DNA of 64,000 nt from an uncultured Prevotella sp. (GCA_900315635.1 OMZV01000001.1:124001-188000); one strand, 5' to 3'; shown: positions 18,343 through 28,171, numbered from the stretch's first letter. Numbers and translations are program-made. The notes: generated from the sequence alone by a model not told the origin.

Positions 18343-18373
18343 TTTGTTCCTAAAATTATTTTTTGTAATTTTG
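18343..18373 (+). promoter_or_regulatory. Bacteroidota-type promoter of the glycogen operon
   Basis: TTTG (18343-18346), a 19-base spacer and TAATTTTG (18366-18373). The predicted leader before the debranching-enzyme ATG is about 67 bases. The Crp/Fnr gene is transcribed divergently about 70 bases away, so that regulator could act here (inference). Confidence 0.7.
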
Positions 18374-18444
18374 AAGTGTCAAACGATTGCATAGCATATT
18401 GCTTGCTAACAGGAACTAAAAACAATTGTAAACCTTAATTCAAT

Positions 18445-20406
18445 ATGAGTTATCTAAGATTTGAAAAAGCCTTGATGACAAATCTACAGGAGAGCTTGCA
18501 AAGGGAGTTGTTGAGGACTAACAGGTCGGGAGCATATTCGTGCTCGACCATCGTCGACTGCAACACCCGCAAGTATCATGGATTGCTCGTCGTGCCAGTG
18601 CCAGAGCTTGACGATGAAAACCATGTGCTGCTATCCTCGTTAGATTGCACAGTCATCCAGCATGGTGCGGAGTTCAACCTCGGTATACACAAATATCAGG
18701 GAAATGTTTATAGTCCTAACGGACATAAATATATCCGTGAATTTGATATTGAGAAAGTTCCGTCGACAATTTACCGTGTCGGCGGCGTCATATTAAAAAA
18801 GGAAGTCGTGTTCCAGCACTATGCTAACCGAATACTTCTTCGTTACACTCTTGTCGATGCCCACAGTCAGACGACACTTCGCTTCCGTCCGTTCCTCGCT
18901 TTCAGAAGCGTTAAGCAGTTTACTCACGAGAACTCGACGGCAAGCCGTGATTATCAGGAAGTAGATAATGGTATAAAGACTTGTATGTATGCCGGTTATC
19001 CTGATTTGTACATGCAGTTCTCGAAGAAGAATAATTTTGTCTTTAGTCCTTATTGGTATCGTGGTATAGAATATCCTAAGGAGCAAGAACGTGGATATGC
19101 TTCTAACGAAGACCTGTATGTTCCGGGATATTTCGAGATGAATATGCGCAAGGGCGAGAGCGTAGTCTTCGCTGCTTCAACAGAGAAGTCAACTACAAGC
19201 ACTCTGAAGAAGCTCTTCGACAAAGAGGTTGAAGACCGCCATCCGCGCAACAATTTCCTCAACTGCCTCGTTACAGCAGCCCATCAGTTCCATAACCGTC
19301 GTGGTGAGGAGCGCTATCTTCTTGCCGGTTACCCTTGGTTCAAGTGCCGGGCACGCGATACATTTATTGCAGCCCCTGGACTTACACTTTCCATCGAGGA
19401 AGTCGATTATTTTGAAAAGGTTATGCAGTCGGGCGAGCGTGTACTGAAGCAGTTCTTCGCCGGTAAAGAGATAACAAGTCCTATTTATGAAGTTGACCGC
19501 CCAGATGTTCCGTTGTGGTGTATATGGGCTATCCAACAATATGCCATAAAGGTAGGCAAGGAGAAATGCCTTAAGATGTATGGCTCTTTCCTAAAGGAGA
19601 TTATCCAGTTCATCGAGTCTGGCAAACACCCGTACATGACGGTCGAGAAGAACGGACTTCTGTATGTCGAGGGTGGACGTGAGGAAGCCATGACATGGAT
19701 GAACTCTACCGCCAACGGACATCCTGTTGTACCGCGCACGGGATACATTGTAGAGTTCAATGCTCTGTGGTATAATGCCATTAAGTTCTCAGCCGAGCTT
19801 GCAACCCTCGACAAGAATCAGAAAGCCGTTGATCATCTTGAGAAACTGGCAGAGCAGGTTAAGGCTTCGTTCGTTGAGACTTTCTGGAATCAATATGGCT
19901 ATCTGCATGATTATGTTGATGGTGATGATGTCGACTTGAGTGTCCGCCCGAACATGATATTTGCCGTTGCACTTGAGTATTCGCCATTGGACAAGAGCCA
20001 GCAGAAGAGTGTCATCGATGTTTGCACCCGTGAGTTGCTTACTCCTAAGGGACTTCGAAGCCTGTCGCCGAAGAGCAGTGGCTACAACCCAATGTATGTC
20101 GGTCCGCAGGCTCAGCGTGACTATGCTTACCATCAGGGCACAGCATGGCCGTGGCTAGGCGGATTCTATCTCGAAGCCTGCCTGAAACTCTTCGGACGTT
20201 CACGCATCAGCTTCGTAGAACGCCAGATGGTCGGCTATGAAGATGAGATGTTCCAAGGATGTATTGGAACAATTCCTGAACTCTTCGACGGCAATCCGCC
20301 ATTCACAGGGCGTGGAGCCATCTCGTTTGCAATGAATGTGGCAGAAATCCTTCGCACGATGGAACTGCTCGAAAAAATGAACTTTAAGACGGAGGACGCG
20401 AAATGA
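18445..20406 (+). CDS. Glycogen debranching enzyme (amylo-alpha-1,6-glucosidase)
   Basis: A 653-residue cytoplasmic enzyme of the bacterial/archaeal GDE type (GH133). It hydrolyses alpha-1,6 branch points during glycogen breakdown. The N-terminal half is a beta-sandwich domain (LLRTNRSGAYSCSTIVDCNTRKYHGLLVVP). The C-terminal half is an (alpha/alpha)6 barrel with YLLAGYPWFKCRARDTFIAAPG, GREEAMTWMNSTANGHPV and RDYAYHQGTAWPWLGGFYLE. The stop overlaps the next start as ATGA, so it is coupled to the glycosyltransferase. Debranching enzyme, GT4 synthase and GH57 enzyme in this order is a recurrent Bacteroidota glycogen operon. Confidence 0.93.
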   Translation: MSYLRFEKALMTNLQESLQRELLRTNRSGAYSCSTIVDCNTRKYHGLLVVPVPELDDENHVLLSSLDCTVIQHGAEFNLGIHKYQGNVYSPNGHKYIREFDIEKVPSTIYRVGGVILKKEVVFQHYANRILLRYTLVDAHSQTTLRFRPFLAFRSVKQFTHENSTASRDYQEVDNGIKTCMYAGYPDLYMQFSKKNNFVFSPYWYRGIEYPKEQERGYASNEDLYVPGYFEMNMRKGESVVFAASTEKSTTSTLKKLFDKEVEDRHPRNNFLNCLVTAAHQFHNRRGEERYLLAGYPWFKCRARDTFIAAPGLTLSIEEVDYFEKVMQSGERVLKQFFAGKEITSPIYEVDRPDVPLWCIWAIQQYAIKVGKEKCLKMYGSFLKEIIQFIESGKHPYMTVEKNGLLYVEGGREEAMTWMNSTANGHPVVPRTGYIVEFNALWYNAIKFSAELATLDKNQKAVDHLEKLAEQVKASFVETFWNQYGYLHDYVDGDDVDLSVRPNMIFAVALEYSPLDKSQQKSVIDVCTRELLTPKGLRSLSPKSSGYNPMYVGPQAQRDYAYHQGTAWPWLGGFYLEACLKLFGRSRISFVERQMVGYEDEMFQGCIGTIPELFDGNPPFTGRGAISFAMNVAEILRTMELLEKMNFKTEDAK

Positions 20407-21671
20407 AAGTTTTAATGTTTGGATGGGAGTATCCTCCACATGTTTATGGCGGACTGGCTACTGCCAATTTTGGAATATCTGAAGGACTTCACGCTCAGGG
20501 CGATGTCGACATTACATTGTGTCTTCCAAAACCTTTCGGGGACGAGGACCACACTTTTGCCAATATCGTGGCAATGAACTGCGTGCCTATAGCTTGGCGT
20601 GATGTAAACTGGGATTACGTCAACAATCGTGTTGGTAAAATCATGAACCCAGACCTTTACTTCAAGCTTCGTGACCATATCTATGCTGACTTCAGCTACA
20701 TGAATGTCAACGACCTTGGCGCTATGGAGTTTGCTGGCGGTTATCCTGGCAACCTTCACGAGGAGATAAACAACTATTCTATCATTGCCGGGGTCGTGGC
20801 ACGTACTTTCGACTTCGATATTATCCATGCTCACGACTGGCTGACTTATCCAGCCGGAATTCATGCAAAGCAAGTCAGTGGCAAGCCTCTGTGCATTCAC
20901 GTTCATGCCACTGACTACGACCGTAGCCGTGGACATGTCAATCCTACAGTTTACTCCATCGAGAAGGATGGTATGGACAATGCCGACTGCATCATGTGCG
21001 TGTCCGACCTGACTCGCAACACAGTCATCAACCAGTACCATCAGGATCCACGCAAAGTATTCACTGTTCACAATGCCGTTTATCCTTTAAGCCCTGAGAA
21101 TGAGGCAATTCCTCGTCCTGACCATACTCACAAGGACAAGATTGTAACGTTCCTCGGACGTATCACAATGCAGAAAGGTCCAGAGTATTTCGTCGAGGCT
21201 GCCAACATGGTGCTCCACCGTACACGTCACGTCCGTTTCTGCATGGCAGGTTCTGGTGATATGATGGACGCTATGATTAACCTTGCCGCCGAGCGCCGCA
21301 TTGCCGACAGGTTCCACTTCCCTGGATTCATGCGTGGTAAGCAGGTGTATGAGTGCCTTAAGGATTCCGACGTTTATGTCATGCCGTCAGTGAGTGAGCC
21401 TTTCGGAATATCTCCGCTTGAGGCAATGGAATGCGGAACACCGACGATTATCTCCAAACAGAGTGGGTGTGCCGAGATTCTGAACAATTGTATCAAGGTC
21501 GACTATTGGGATATTCACGCTATGGCTGACGCCATTTATAGCATTTGCCACAACGACAGCTTGTTCAATTACTTGTCGGTAGAAGGCAAGAAGGAAGTGG
21601 CAAACATCACTTGGGAGAAGGTAGGACGATGGATTCGCGAGCTCTACTTGCGTACCCTAGGCTGGAAATAG
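20403..21671 (+). CDS. GT4-type glycosyltransferase, glycogen synthase-like
   Basis: A 422-residue GT-B enzyme. The start MKVLMFGWEYPPHVYGGLAT resembles the K-x-G-G-L loop region of glycogen synthases. DIIHAHDWLTYPAGIHA lies in the first Rossmann domain, VTFLGRITMQKGPEYFVEAA opens the second, and the donor-binding motif is SEPFGISPLEAMECGTPTI, with the E-x7-E pattern. Between a debranching enzyme and a GH57 amylase, elongation of alpha-1,4-glucan from a nucleotide-glucose donor is the best guess. No GDP- or ADP-glucose specificity can be read directly. It overlaps the upstream gene by four bases. Confidence 0.88.
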   Translation: MKVLMFGWEYPPHVYGGLATANFGISEGLHAQGDVDITLCLPKPFGDEDHTFANIVAMNCVPIAWRDVNWDYVNNRVGKIMNPDLYFKLRDHIYADFSYMNVNDLGAMEFAGGYPGNLHEEINNYSIIAGVVARTFDFDIIHAHDWLTYPAGIHAKQVSGKPLCIHVHATDYDRSRGHVNPTVYSIEKDGMDNADCIMCVSDLTRNTVINQYHQDPRKVFTVHNAVYPLSPENEAIPRPDHTHKDKIVTFLGRITMQKGPEYFVEAANMVLHRTRHVRFCMAGSGDMMDAMINLAAERRIADRFHFPGFMRGKQVYECLKDSDVYVMPSVSEPFGISPLEAMECGTPTIISKQSGCAEILNNCIKVDYWDIHAMADAIYSICHNDSLFNYLSVEGKKEVANITWEKVGRWIRELYLRTLGWK

Positions 21672-21740
21672 CGGACGGTTAATTCTGATTCCACATTTAT
21701 TAAATAGATAATCTTCAACATAAATTTAGAACAACCCAAA

Positions 21741-23204
21741 ATGAAAACAATCTGTTTATATTTCGAGATACATCAGATTATACATCTGAAACGCTACCGT
21801 TTCTTCGACATCGGTACTGACCATTACTACTACGATGATTATGAGAACGAGCGCAGTATAAGCTATATTGCCGAGCACAGCTACATGCCGGCACTCGACA
21901 CATTGCTCCAAATGATTAAGGAGAACGGCAAGTACTTCAAGGTAGCTTTCTCACTTTCAGGTGTAGGAATGGAGCAGCTTGAGGTTCACGCCCCTCAGGT
22001 TCTCGACAAACTTCAGGAACTCAACAACACCGGTTGTGTTGAATTCCTTGCCGAGCCATACTCTCATGGCTTGTCTTCACTGGCAAATCCTGAGTCATTT
22101 GCCGCCGACGTTAAGAAACAGGCAGAGAAGATTAAGGAGTATTTCGGCAAGAAGCCTACCGTGTTCCGCAACTCTTCACTCATCTATAGTGATGACATCG
22201 GACTGCAGGTAGCGCAGATGGGATTCAAGGGAATGCTTACTGAAGGTGCCAAGCACGTACTAGGTTGGAAGAGCCCGCATTATGTTTACAATTGCGCTTT
22301 GGCTCCAAACCTCAAGCTCCTGCTTCGAGACATCAAGCTCAGTGATGATATTTCCCTGCGTTTCAACAACCATGACTGGAATGAGTTCCCACTCTTTGCC
22401 GACAAGTATGTCGACGAGATTGCTGCTTTCCCGGAGGAAGAAGAAGTCATCAATATCTTCATGGAGCTTTCGGCTCTTGGCATAGCTCAGCCTCTGTCAA
22501 GCAACATTCTCGACTTCCTTCATGCTATTCCGGCTTGCGCCAAGGCTAAAGGCATAACATTCTCAACCCCTTCTGAGGTTTGCAAGAACCATAAGAGCGT
22601 TGCTGCCCTTGACGTTCCTGATACATTGAGTTGGGTAGATGAGGAGCGTGACGTAAGTTGCTGGCTCGGAAACCCAATGCAGCGTGAGGCTTTCGACAAG
22701 CTTTACTCTATAGCCGACCGCGTCCGGATTGCCAACGACCCACGAATCAATATTGACTGGGACTATCTGCAGGCTAGTAACAACTTCCGATTCATGACGA
22801 CAAAGCCAAGCAATGTTGGTCTTGATCGTGGCATATATTCGTCACCATTCGATGCTTTCACCAACTACATGAACATCCTCAGCGACTTCATGAACCGTGT
22901 TAATGACCTCTATCCTGATGATATTGATAACGACGAGCTCAACTCTCTGCTTACAACCATCAAGAATCAGGGCGATGACCTTGAGATGAAGGAAAAGGAA
23001 ATTGAGCGCCTGCAGACCAAGATCAGCAAGATGCAGGAAGCCGAAGACCGTCTTCGTGCCCGTCTTGAGAAGGAGAAAGGCAAGTCCGCTGCTTCTAAGG
23101 AGAAGGCAAAGGCTACTCATTCTACCAAGAAGGCAAAGGCTGAACCGAAAGCCAAAGCTACAGCAGAAGCTAAAGCTGAGACTCCGGCAGAAGAGAAGAA
23201 ATAG
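21741..23204 (+). CDS. GH57 family alpha-amylase-type glycoside hydrolase
   Basis: A 487-residue protein. Residues 1 to about 410 match GH57, a retaining family acting on alpha-glucans: YFEIHQIIHLKRYRFF at the start, FLAEPYSHGLSSL, VFRNSSLIYSDDIG, GMLTEGAKHVLGW (Glu168 the candidate nucleophile) and KLSDDISLRFNNHDW (candidate acid/base aspartate). Residues about 410-455 are a predicted coiled coil (EMKEKEIERLQTKISKMQEA), and the last 40 or so are a Lys/Ala-rich tail. There is no signal peptide, so it acts on cytoplasmic glycogen or maltodextrins. It is the third gene of the glycogen operon, 69 bp after the synthase. The basic tail resembles the N-terminal extension of GlgB in this window. Confidence 0.92.
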   Translation: MKTICLYFEIHQIIHLKRYRFFDIGTDHYYYDDYENERSISYIAEHSYMPALDTLLQMIKENGKYFKVAFSLSGVGMEQLEVHAPQVLDKLQELNNTGCVEFLAEPYSHGLSSLANPESFAADVKKQAEKIKEYFGKKPTVFRNSSLIYSDDIGLQVAQMGFKGMLTEGAKHVLGWKSPHYVYNCALAPNLKLLLRDIKLSDDISLRFNNHDWNEFPLFADKYVDEIAAFPEEEEVINIFMELSALGIAQPLSSNILDFLHAIPACAKAKGITFSTPSEVCKNHKSVAALDVPDTLSWVDEERDVSCWLGNPMQREAFDKLYSIADRVRIANDPRINIDWDYLQASNNFRFMTTKPSNVGLDRGIYSSPFDAFTNYMNILSDFMNRVNDLYPDDIDNDELNSLLTTIKNQGDDLEMKEKEIERLQTKISKMQEAEDRLRARLEKEKGKSAASKEKAKATHSTKKAKAEPKAKATAEAKAETPAEEKK

Positions 23205-23240
23205 AAAGAGATCATTTATTAAATAAAGAATAAGCAATAA

Positions 23241-23280
23241 TAAAAGGGCAGTAACTGCAATGGTTACTGCCCTTTTATTA
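23241..23280. terminator. Bidirectional terminator overlapping the DUF4250 stop
   Basis: An exact 15-bp stem (23241-23255 with 23263-23277) and a 7-base loop. The stem is flanked by A- and T-rich ends, so it can terminate both the glycogen operon (+) and the small DUF4250 gene (-). The DUF4250 stop codon (23264-23266) and last codons lie inside the stem. Confidence 0.85.
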
Positions 23281-23464
23281 TTGCCTTGAATTGTTTCTGT
23301 TCCTCATTGAAATAATATCCATTATCATGGAGATAAGCTTTTAGCTTTGCCGGATCACTGTCATAGCAAAAGCAAAGAGCATCTAGGGAGTCGAATTCCT
23401 CGTCTCTTAGAAACATGTTAATGGCTGAAACGAGCATTGCCGGGTCGTTAGGAAGTTTTTCCAT
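23264..23464 (-). CDS. DUF4250 domain-containing small protein
   Basis: A 66-residue protein that fits DUF4250, a short family of unknown function: MEKLPNDPAMLVSAINMFLRDEEFDSLDALCFCYDSDPAKLKAYL then GYYFNEEQKQF. The leucine-rich pattern suggests a small helical fold. It has no signal peptide or membrane segment. The coding sequence runs into the terminator hairpin, so its last residues Lys-Gly-Gln and stop are part of the stem. The upstream gap carries a 22-bp-period repeat element rather than an obvious promoter. Confidence 0.8.
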   Translation of the reverse strand: MEKLPNDPAMLVSAINMFLRDEEFDSLDALCFCYDSDPAKLKAYLHDNGYYFNEEQKQFKAIIKGQ

Positions 23465-23536
23465 TGTTATAAAAATTGATAAACGATTTATTAGTAATAT
23501 AACGGATAAAATCCGTCTTATATTATATCATCTTGT

Positions 23537-23660
23537 AAAAGATACCCAATCGTCTTGTAAAAGGGTATCTTTTAGCTTCTAATTGGGTATCTTTTACAAG
23601 CTGATTGGGTATCTTTTGGAAGTCGATTAGACGTCTTTTGCAAACTGATTGATTATCAGT
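23537..23660. repeat. 22-bp-period hairpin repeat, locus A
   Basis: GGGTATCTTTT or a variant starts at 23563, 23585, 23607 and 23629, exactly 22 bp apart, with a weaker unit at 23651. An inverted copy AAAAGATACCC lies at 23537-23547 and forms an exact 11-bp stem with 23563-23573 around a 15-base loop. It sits between the 3' end of the GH3 gene and the 5' end of DUF4250. Loci B (39.4 kb) and C (57.7 kb) share the same core and period. Confidence 0.85.
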
Positions 23661-23677
23661 TGCTTTCCATTTACGCT

Positions 23678-26299
23678 TTAATCTTCCTTATTCTCCTCAT
23701 CCTCTGTCGGTATAGGTTCAACCTTTGAAATGGTCATGACATATTTTTTCAGATCCTTTCGCTGGCTGCTTGTACCGATGAAAATTTCGTAATCACCCGG
23801 GACGAAACGCACTGTATTGGTTGTCGGGTCCCAAAGTTCAAGATGCTCTGTGTCGGCAAAGGCAACATCAACAGTCTTCGACTGACCAGGCTGGAGGTCA
23901 ACGCGCTTGAATCCGCGCAGGGTCTTGATTGGTCCATCGACATCAGCCGGACGGCGAATGTACATCTGTACGACCTCAGTGCCGGCAACTTTACCTGTGT
24001 TGGTGACATTGACGAGCAGATGACCATTCTTGAATTCCTGCGGTTTGACATCGAATGTGGTATAGCTCATTCCATAGCCGAACGGGAAGAGAGGGTCGCC
24101 CTTGAAGTAACGGTAAGTACGGTTGCTCATGCTGTAGTCCTCGAAATCAGGCAGGTCGCTGTCATGACGATAGAATGTGACAGGCAGCTTACCGCTAGGG
24201 TTGTAGTCTCCATAGAGGACATCGGCAACAGCACGTCCGCCCATCTCGCCCGGATACCATGCCTGAATGATAGCTTCTGTATTGTCGGCTTCTGGCTCAA
24301 GGCCTACTGCAGAACCTGAACAATTGACATAGATGACTGTCTTTCCGGCATCGTGCAGCATCTTTATCATGTCGCGTTGAGCCTGAGGCAGTTCTATGCT
24401 GGTACGGTCACCACCCTTGAAACCCGGCTCCGAAACCTTCATTTCCTCGCCTTCAAGTAATGGAGAAATACCGCCGACAAAGATAACCTTGCTTGCATTG
24501 CCTATTTGGGAGAGAATCTCCTCATTGGTTGGTGTGCTCTTCTTGACAATGTCGAACTGAACCATGCCGGCATCAGTCTTCTGGAAATAGTCGACCTGAA
24601 CATTGTATTTCTTGCCTGCTACAACATCCATTTCACGATTAATGTACTGAATCTTGTTGCGTGACTTCCATACATTGTTTACAGTGTCGCCATTGATAAT
24701 GAGGCGGGCACCGTCGTCGAAGCTAACCGTGAATGTAACGTGCTCGCTTCTTGTAGGGGTAAATGTTCCGGTAAAGCGTGCGCTCATACTGTCAAGGTTC
24801 ACGCCCGGAGCAAATACTGTAGCTCCACCATTGCTGAGATTGATGCCTGAAGGCATCTGAACGGTCTTTACTGGCTTACCACTCAGATCCATATTGTTCC
24901 AGTATTCAGCTGTCATGCCTTTTTTGCCGGCAGATGTTATCTCGTCATAACGGCTGCTTCTAACTTCATTGCGGGTAAGTCCGCAACCTTCAACATATTT
25001 AATATTTGGATTCTTCTCACGGATTCCCTGAAGAATTGTGATGGTACGGGTAGGGTAGCCATTATAGTTTCCCCATTGCATTATGGAGTCGTTGGCATTA
25101 GGACCCATAACAACAATGTCATTATCGGTCTTCGACAGAGGCAGTACATTGTTCCAGTTCTGTAACAGAACCATAGACTCACGAGCCATTTTAAGCGCAA
25201 GATCCTTGTGTTTCTTGCTTGCTACCACACTCATTGGAATTTTTCGGTATGGATTCTGGGCATCTCCATCGAAATCACCAAGGTCGAAACGGGCTGTCAG
25301 TAATTTAACTACACTCTCGTCGATTTGCTTCTCTGTGATTTTACCAGCCTTGACGGCATCTGGAAGATTCTTGAAATTGCTACCGCATTCAACATCTGTT
25401 CCGGCAATGACGGCACGGGCTGATGCATCAGCTGCATTGGCACTTACTTCATGACGACCCTTTATCCAGAAGTCGCTGATGGCTGAACAATCGGAGACAA
25501 CCATTCCCTTGAATCCCCATTCCTTACGGAGAATCTGCTGAAGATAGTGGGTATTGCTGCAGCATGGCTCTCCATCGATTCTCTGATATGCGCACATTAC
25601 TTCGGCTACATTGCCTTTCTGTACTAGTGACTTGAATGCCGGAAGATATGTTTCCCATAGATCACGGTTGGAAAGGTTGTCAAGGTTCAGAGAATGGCGG
25701 CTCCATTCCGGTCCGCTATGGACGGCAAAATGCTTGGCGCAAGCCAGCAACTTCTTGTATTTCTGACCCGGATCGCCTTGCAGTCCACGAACAACGGCCA
25801 GTCCCATACGAGATGTAAGGTAAGGGTCCTCGCCGTAAGTTTCCTGACCGCGTCCCCATCTCGGGTCACGGAATATATTGATATTCGGTGTCCAATATGA
25901 AAGACCCTGATAGCGGTCGATATGTCCTGAACGGCGTGCCTCGTTATTCTTGGCACGTGCCTCGTCACTGACAGCTGTGAATACCTTTTGCACCAAGTCG
26001 TTGTCGAACGATGCAGCCATACCAACAGTGATAGGGAAGACTGTGGCATAGCCGTTGCGCGCGACTCCGTGAAGGGCTTCGTTCCACCATTGGAACTCAG
26101 GAATCTTAAGTCGGTCAATAGCCGGAGAGCGATCCATCATAAGGCTTATCTTCTCGTCAAGGGTAAGTCGGTGACACAAGTCACGTGCACGTTCAACAGA
26201 CGGGAGATAGGTTACCTGATAAGGATAGCGCTGAGCAAATGCATCTGTATAGGCCAGAAGCATGAAAAATAAGAGAACTATTAATTTGGTTCGTTTCAT
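23678..26299 (-). CDS. GH3 family beta-glycosidase with PA14 domain
   Basis: An 873-residue exported enzyme. Residues 1-22 form a signal peptide (LLFFMLLAYTDAFA-Q). The GH3 N-terminal barrel carries QWWNEALHGVA, YWTPNINIFRDPRWGRGQET, AKHFAVHSGPE and the nucleophile Asp270 in GMVVSDCSAI. The GH3 C-terminal domain starts near 370 and is interrupted by a PA14 domain (about 450-590), followed by a fibronectin-III-like domain near the end. WWNEALHGV is frequent in beta-xylosidase or arabinofuranosidase-like GH3 enzymes, so a plant-hemicellulose role is likely, but beta-glucosidase activity cannot be excluded. It probably acts in the periplasm. It has its own promoter and no SusCD genes nearby. Confidence 0.92.
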   Translation of the reverse strand: MKRTKLIVLLFFMLLAYTDAFAQRYPYQVTYLPSVERARDLCHRLTLDEKISLMMDRSPAIDRLKIPEFQWWNEALHGVARNGYATVFPITVGMAASFDNDLVQKVFTAVSDEARAKNNEARRSGHIDRYQGLSYWTPNINIFRDPRWGRGQETYGEDPYLTSRMGLAVVRGLQGDPGQKYKKLLACAKHFAVHSGPEWSRHSLNLDNLSNRDLWETYLPAFKSLVQKGNVAEVMCAYQRIDGEPCCSNTHYLQQILRKEWGFKGMVVSDCSAISDFWIKGRHEVSANAADASARAVIAGTDVECGSNFKNLPDAVKAGKITEKQIDESVVKLLTARFDLGDFDGDAQNPYRKIPMSVVASKKHKDLALKMARESMVLLQNWNNVLPLSKTDNDIVVMGPNANDSIMQWGNYNGYPTRTITILQGIREKNPNIKYVEGCGLTRNEVRSSRYDEITSAGKKGMTAEYWNNMDLSGKPVKTVQMPSGINLSNGGATVFAPGVNLDSMSARFTGTFTPTRSEHVTFTVSFDDGARLIINGDTVNNVWKSRNKIQYINREMDVVAGKKYNVQVDYFQKTDAGMVQFDIVKKSTPTNEEILSQIGNASKVIFVGGISPLLEGEEMKVSEPGFKGGDRTSIELPQAQRDMIKMLHDAGKTVIYVNCSGSAVGLEPEADNTEAIIQAWYPGEMGGRAVADVLYGDYNPSGKLPVTFYRHDSDLPDFEDYSMSNRTYRYFKGDPLFPFGYGMSYTTFDVKPQEFKNGHLLVNVTNTGKVAGTEVVQMYIRRPADVDGPIKTLRGFKRVDLQPGQSKTVDVAFADTEHLELWDPTTNTVRFVPGDYEIFIGTSSQRKDLKKYVMTISKVEPIPTEDEENKED

Positions 26300-26335
26300 A
26301 AAAACTTTTTAGTTAGTTTGTTTGTCCTTTGTTTG

Positions 26336-26366
26336 CAAAGTTATAAAAAAAATAAGGGAGTGGCAA
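26336..26366 (-). promoter_or_regulatory. Bacteroidota-type promoter of the GH3 gene
   Basis: On the minus strand: TTG (26364-26366), a 20-base spacer, TAACTTTG (26336-26343). The predicted start is about 32 bases before the ATG. Confidence 0.7.
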
Positions 26367-26394
26367 TTTTTATTCATTCAAAATTACCTTAAAA

Positions 26395-26453
26395 ATAAAA
26401 AGTCCACCCAATAAATCAAAAAGTTACCTATTATTTGATTTATTGGGTGGACT
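26395..26453 (-). terminator. Terminator of the AspT-like transporter gene
   Basis: An exact 20-bp stem (26401-26420 with 26434-26453) around a 13-base loop. On the minus strand it is followed by TTTTATTTTTAA. It ends the transporter transcript just before the GH3 promoter. Confidence 0.85.
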
Positions 26454-26476
26454 TGTGTATATCTGATTGGACTTAT

Positions 26477-28171
26477 TTAAACTCCACAGAAGAACAAAAC
26501 TATAAGTTGTGCAGTAAAGATTCGCAAGAACATACTCAACGGATATACCGTAGAATAGCCGATTGCTGATGCCTCACCGCTGCAAACTGAGTTGGCATAA
26601 GCCAGTGCTGGTGGGTCGGTATATGTACCGGCTATCATTCCCATGATAGTGAAATAATTGAACTTGTATTTCTTGCGGGCGAAAAACGCTACTATTAAAA
26701 TAGGTATAATGGTGATGAGGAAACCTGTCCCTACATACTTTATTCCATCGCCTGAAACTACTGTCTCCCAGAATCCATCACCTGCCTTGATACCGACAGA
26801 GGCAAGGAAGAGAACAAGACCGAACTCGCGAAGCATCATGTTTGCTGATGTTGTCATATAGGTGTTGAGTCCCATTCGGTAACCCCAGCGTCCAATGATA
26901 ATTGCAATGATAAGAGGTCCTCCGGCAAGTCCCAGTTTCAATGGTACAGGCATACCTGGTATTGCTATTGGCAGACTACCAAATATGATACCGATTATTA
27001 TACCTATAAATATAGTGGCAATGTTTGGCACGTTAAGTTTGCGCTCCTGGTTACCCATGAGCTCGGCAACACGGTTGACATTCTCCTCTGGGCCAACAAC
27101 GGTTATACGGTCGCCTACATGGAAGTGGTGGCTACGGCTGGCGAAGAGATCCATGCCCTGACGGTTGATACGAGTTACATTGACTCCATAAAGACTGGAG
27201 AAGTGCATCTTGCCGAGGCTCTTACCATTCATTGCTGTATTGGTGATGAGAATCTTGCGGCTTACCATCGGCTGTGACTTTTCATTCTCAGTCCAGTTAG
27301 CCTCAATGGTCGGGCCGATGAAAGCTTGTATAGCTTCGGCATCACTTTCGGCACAGGCTACAAGGACTTCATCGCCAAGTTCAAACTTAGTTTCCCTCTT
27401 AGGAACACTCAGTGCGCCATTATGGAGGATACGGGTACAAACTATATCACGGTTGAGGAATTCTGAGATTTGCGAAAGCGTGCGTCCGGCTATATATGCA
27501 TTGGCAACTTTAAGGTACATTACATGTGGTTTCTCATGAGGGTCAGCTTGTTCTCTTTCGAGAAGTTCTTCATTCTCTTTATTGAAGTCGACATGGCAAA
27601 GGAACTTTACTGCAAGTGAAGCTCCAATAATACCCAGGACACCAAGAGGATAAGCACATGCGTAAGCCGAGGCAAGGTTGAAGTTGACTCCCTTTGGGAA
27701 TACGCTCTGCAGGGCTTCCTGAGCAGCTCCAAGTCCAGGAGTATTGGTTACGGCACCATAGAGAGTACCGACCATCATCGGAAGATTCTTTGGATCGCTG
27801 GTATCAAAGAAGATGAAATAACAAGCGAACATGACGCCAATGTTGAGAAGAATAGCTGCACATGACATCAGATTAAGCTTTATTCCTCCACGACCGAAGC
27901 TTTCGAAGAAGCCCGGACCGACTTGCAGTCCAATCATGAAGACGAAGAGGATAAGTCCGAAGTCTTGCAGAAAATTCATTACTGCCAAAGGAGCTGTGAA
28001 GCCGATATGACCAGCAATAATGCCAACAAACAACACAAACGTCACTCCAAGGGAAATGCCGCCGATTTTGATTTTACCAAGAAGGATTCCGATAGCAATA
28101 ACTAATGAATAGAGTAATGAGATGTGCGCTACGGAGTCTTGAGTCGTAAATAAGTCTATTAACCAATCCAT
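26477..28171 (-). CDS. AspT/YidE-family putative transporter
   Basis: A 564-residue inner-membrane protein with two hydrophobic blocks of about five helices (residues 15-190 and 385-560) flanking two soluble RCK_C (TrkA-C) domains (about 205-380: LSQISEFLNRDIVCTRILHN and MDLFASRSHHFHVGDRITVVG). This is the layout of aspartate:alanine exchangers and of the YidE/YbjL proteins. RGGIKLNLMSCAAI and GTYTDPPALAYANSVCSG are in the membrane blocks. Substrate is unknown; dicarboxylate or amino acid exchange is a family-based guess. It is a single gene with promoter and strong terminator. Confidence 0.88.
   Translation of the reverse strand: MDWLIDLFTTQDSVAHISLLYSLVIAIGILLGKIKIGGISLGVTFVLFVGIIAGHIGFTAPLAVMNFLQDFGLILFVFMIGLQVGPGFFESFGRGGIKLNLMSCAAILLNIGVMFACYFIFFDTSDPKNLPMMVGTLYGAVTNTPGLGAAQEALQSVFPKGVNFNLASAYACAYPLGVLGIIGASLAVKFLCHVDFNKENEELLEREQADPHEKPHVMYLKVANAYIAGRTLSQISEFLNRDIVCTRILHNGALSVPKRETKFELGDEVLVACAESDAEAIQAFIGPTIEANWTENEKSQPMVSRKILITNTAMNGKSLGKMHFSSLYGVNVTRINRQGMDLFASRSHHFHVGDRITVVGPEENVNRVAELMGNQERKLNVPNIATIFIGIIIGIIFGSLPIAIPGMPVPLKLGLAGGPLIIAIIIGRWGYRMGLNTYMTTSANMMLREFGLVLFLASVGIKAGDGFWETVVSGDGIKYVGTGFLITIIPILIVAFFARKKYKFNYFTIMGMIAGTYTDPPALAYANSVCSGEASAIGYSTVYPLSMFLRIFTAQLIVLFFCGV

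Noticed and set aside
20412..21071. 219-codon frame on the minus strand
   Set aside because: Antisense shadow of the GT4 glycosyltransferase gene.
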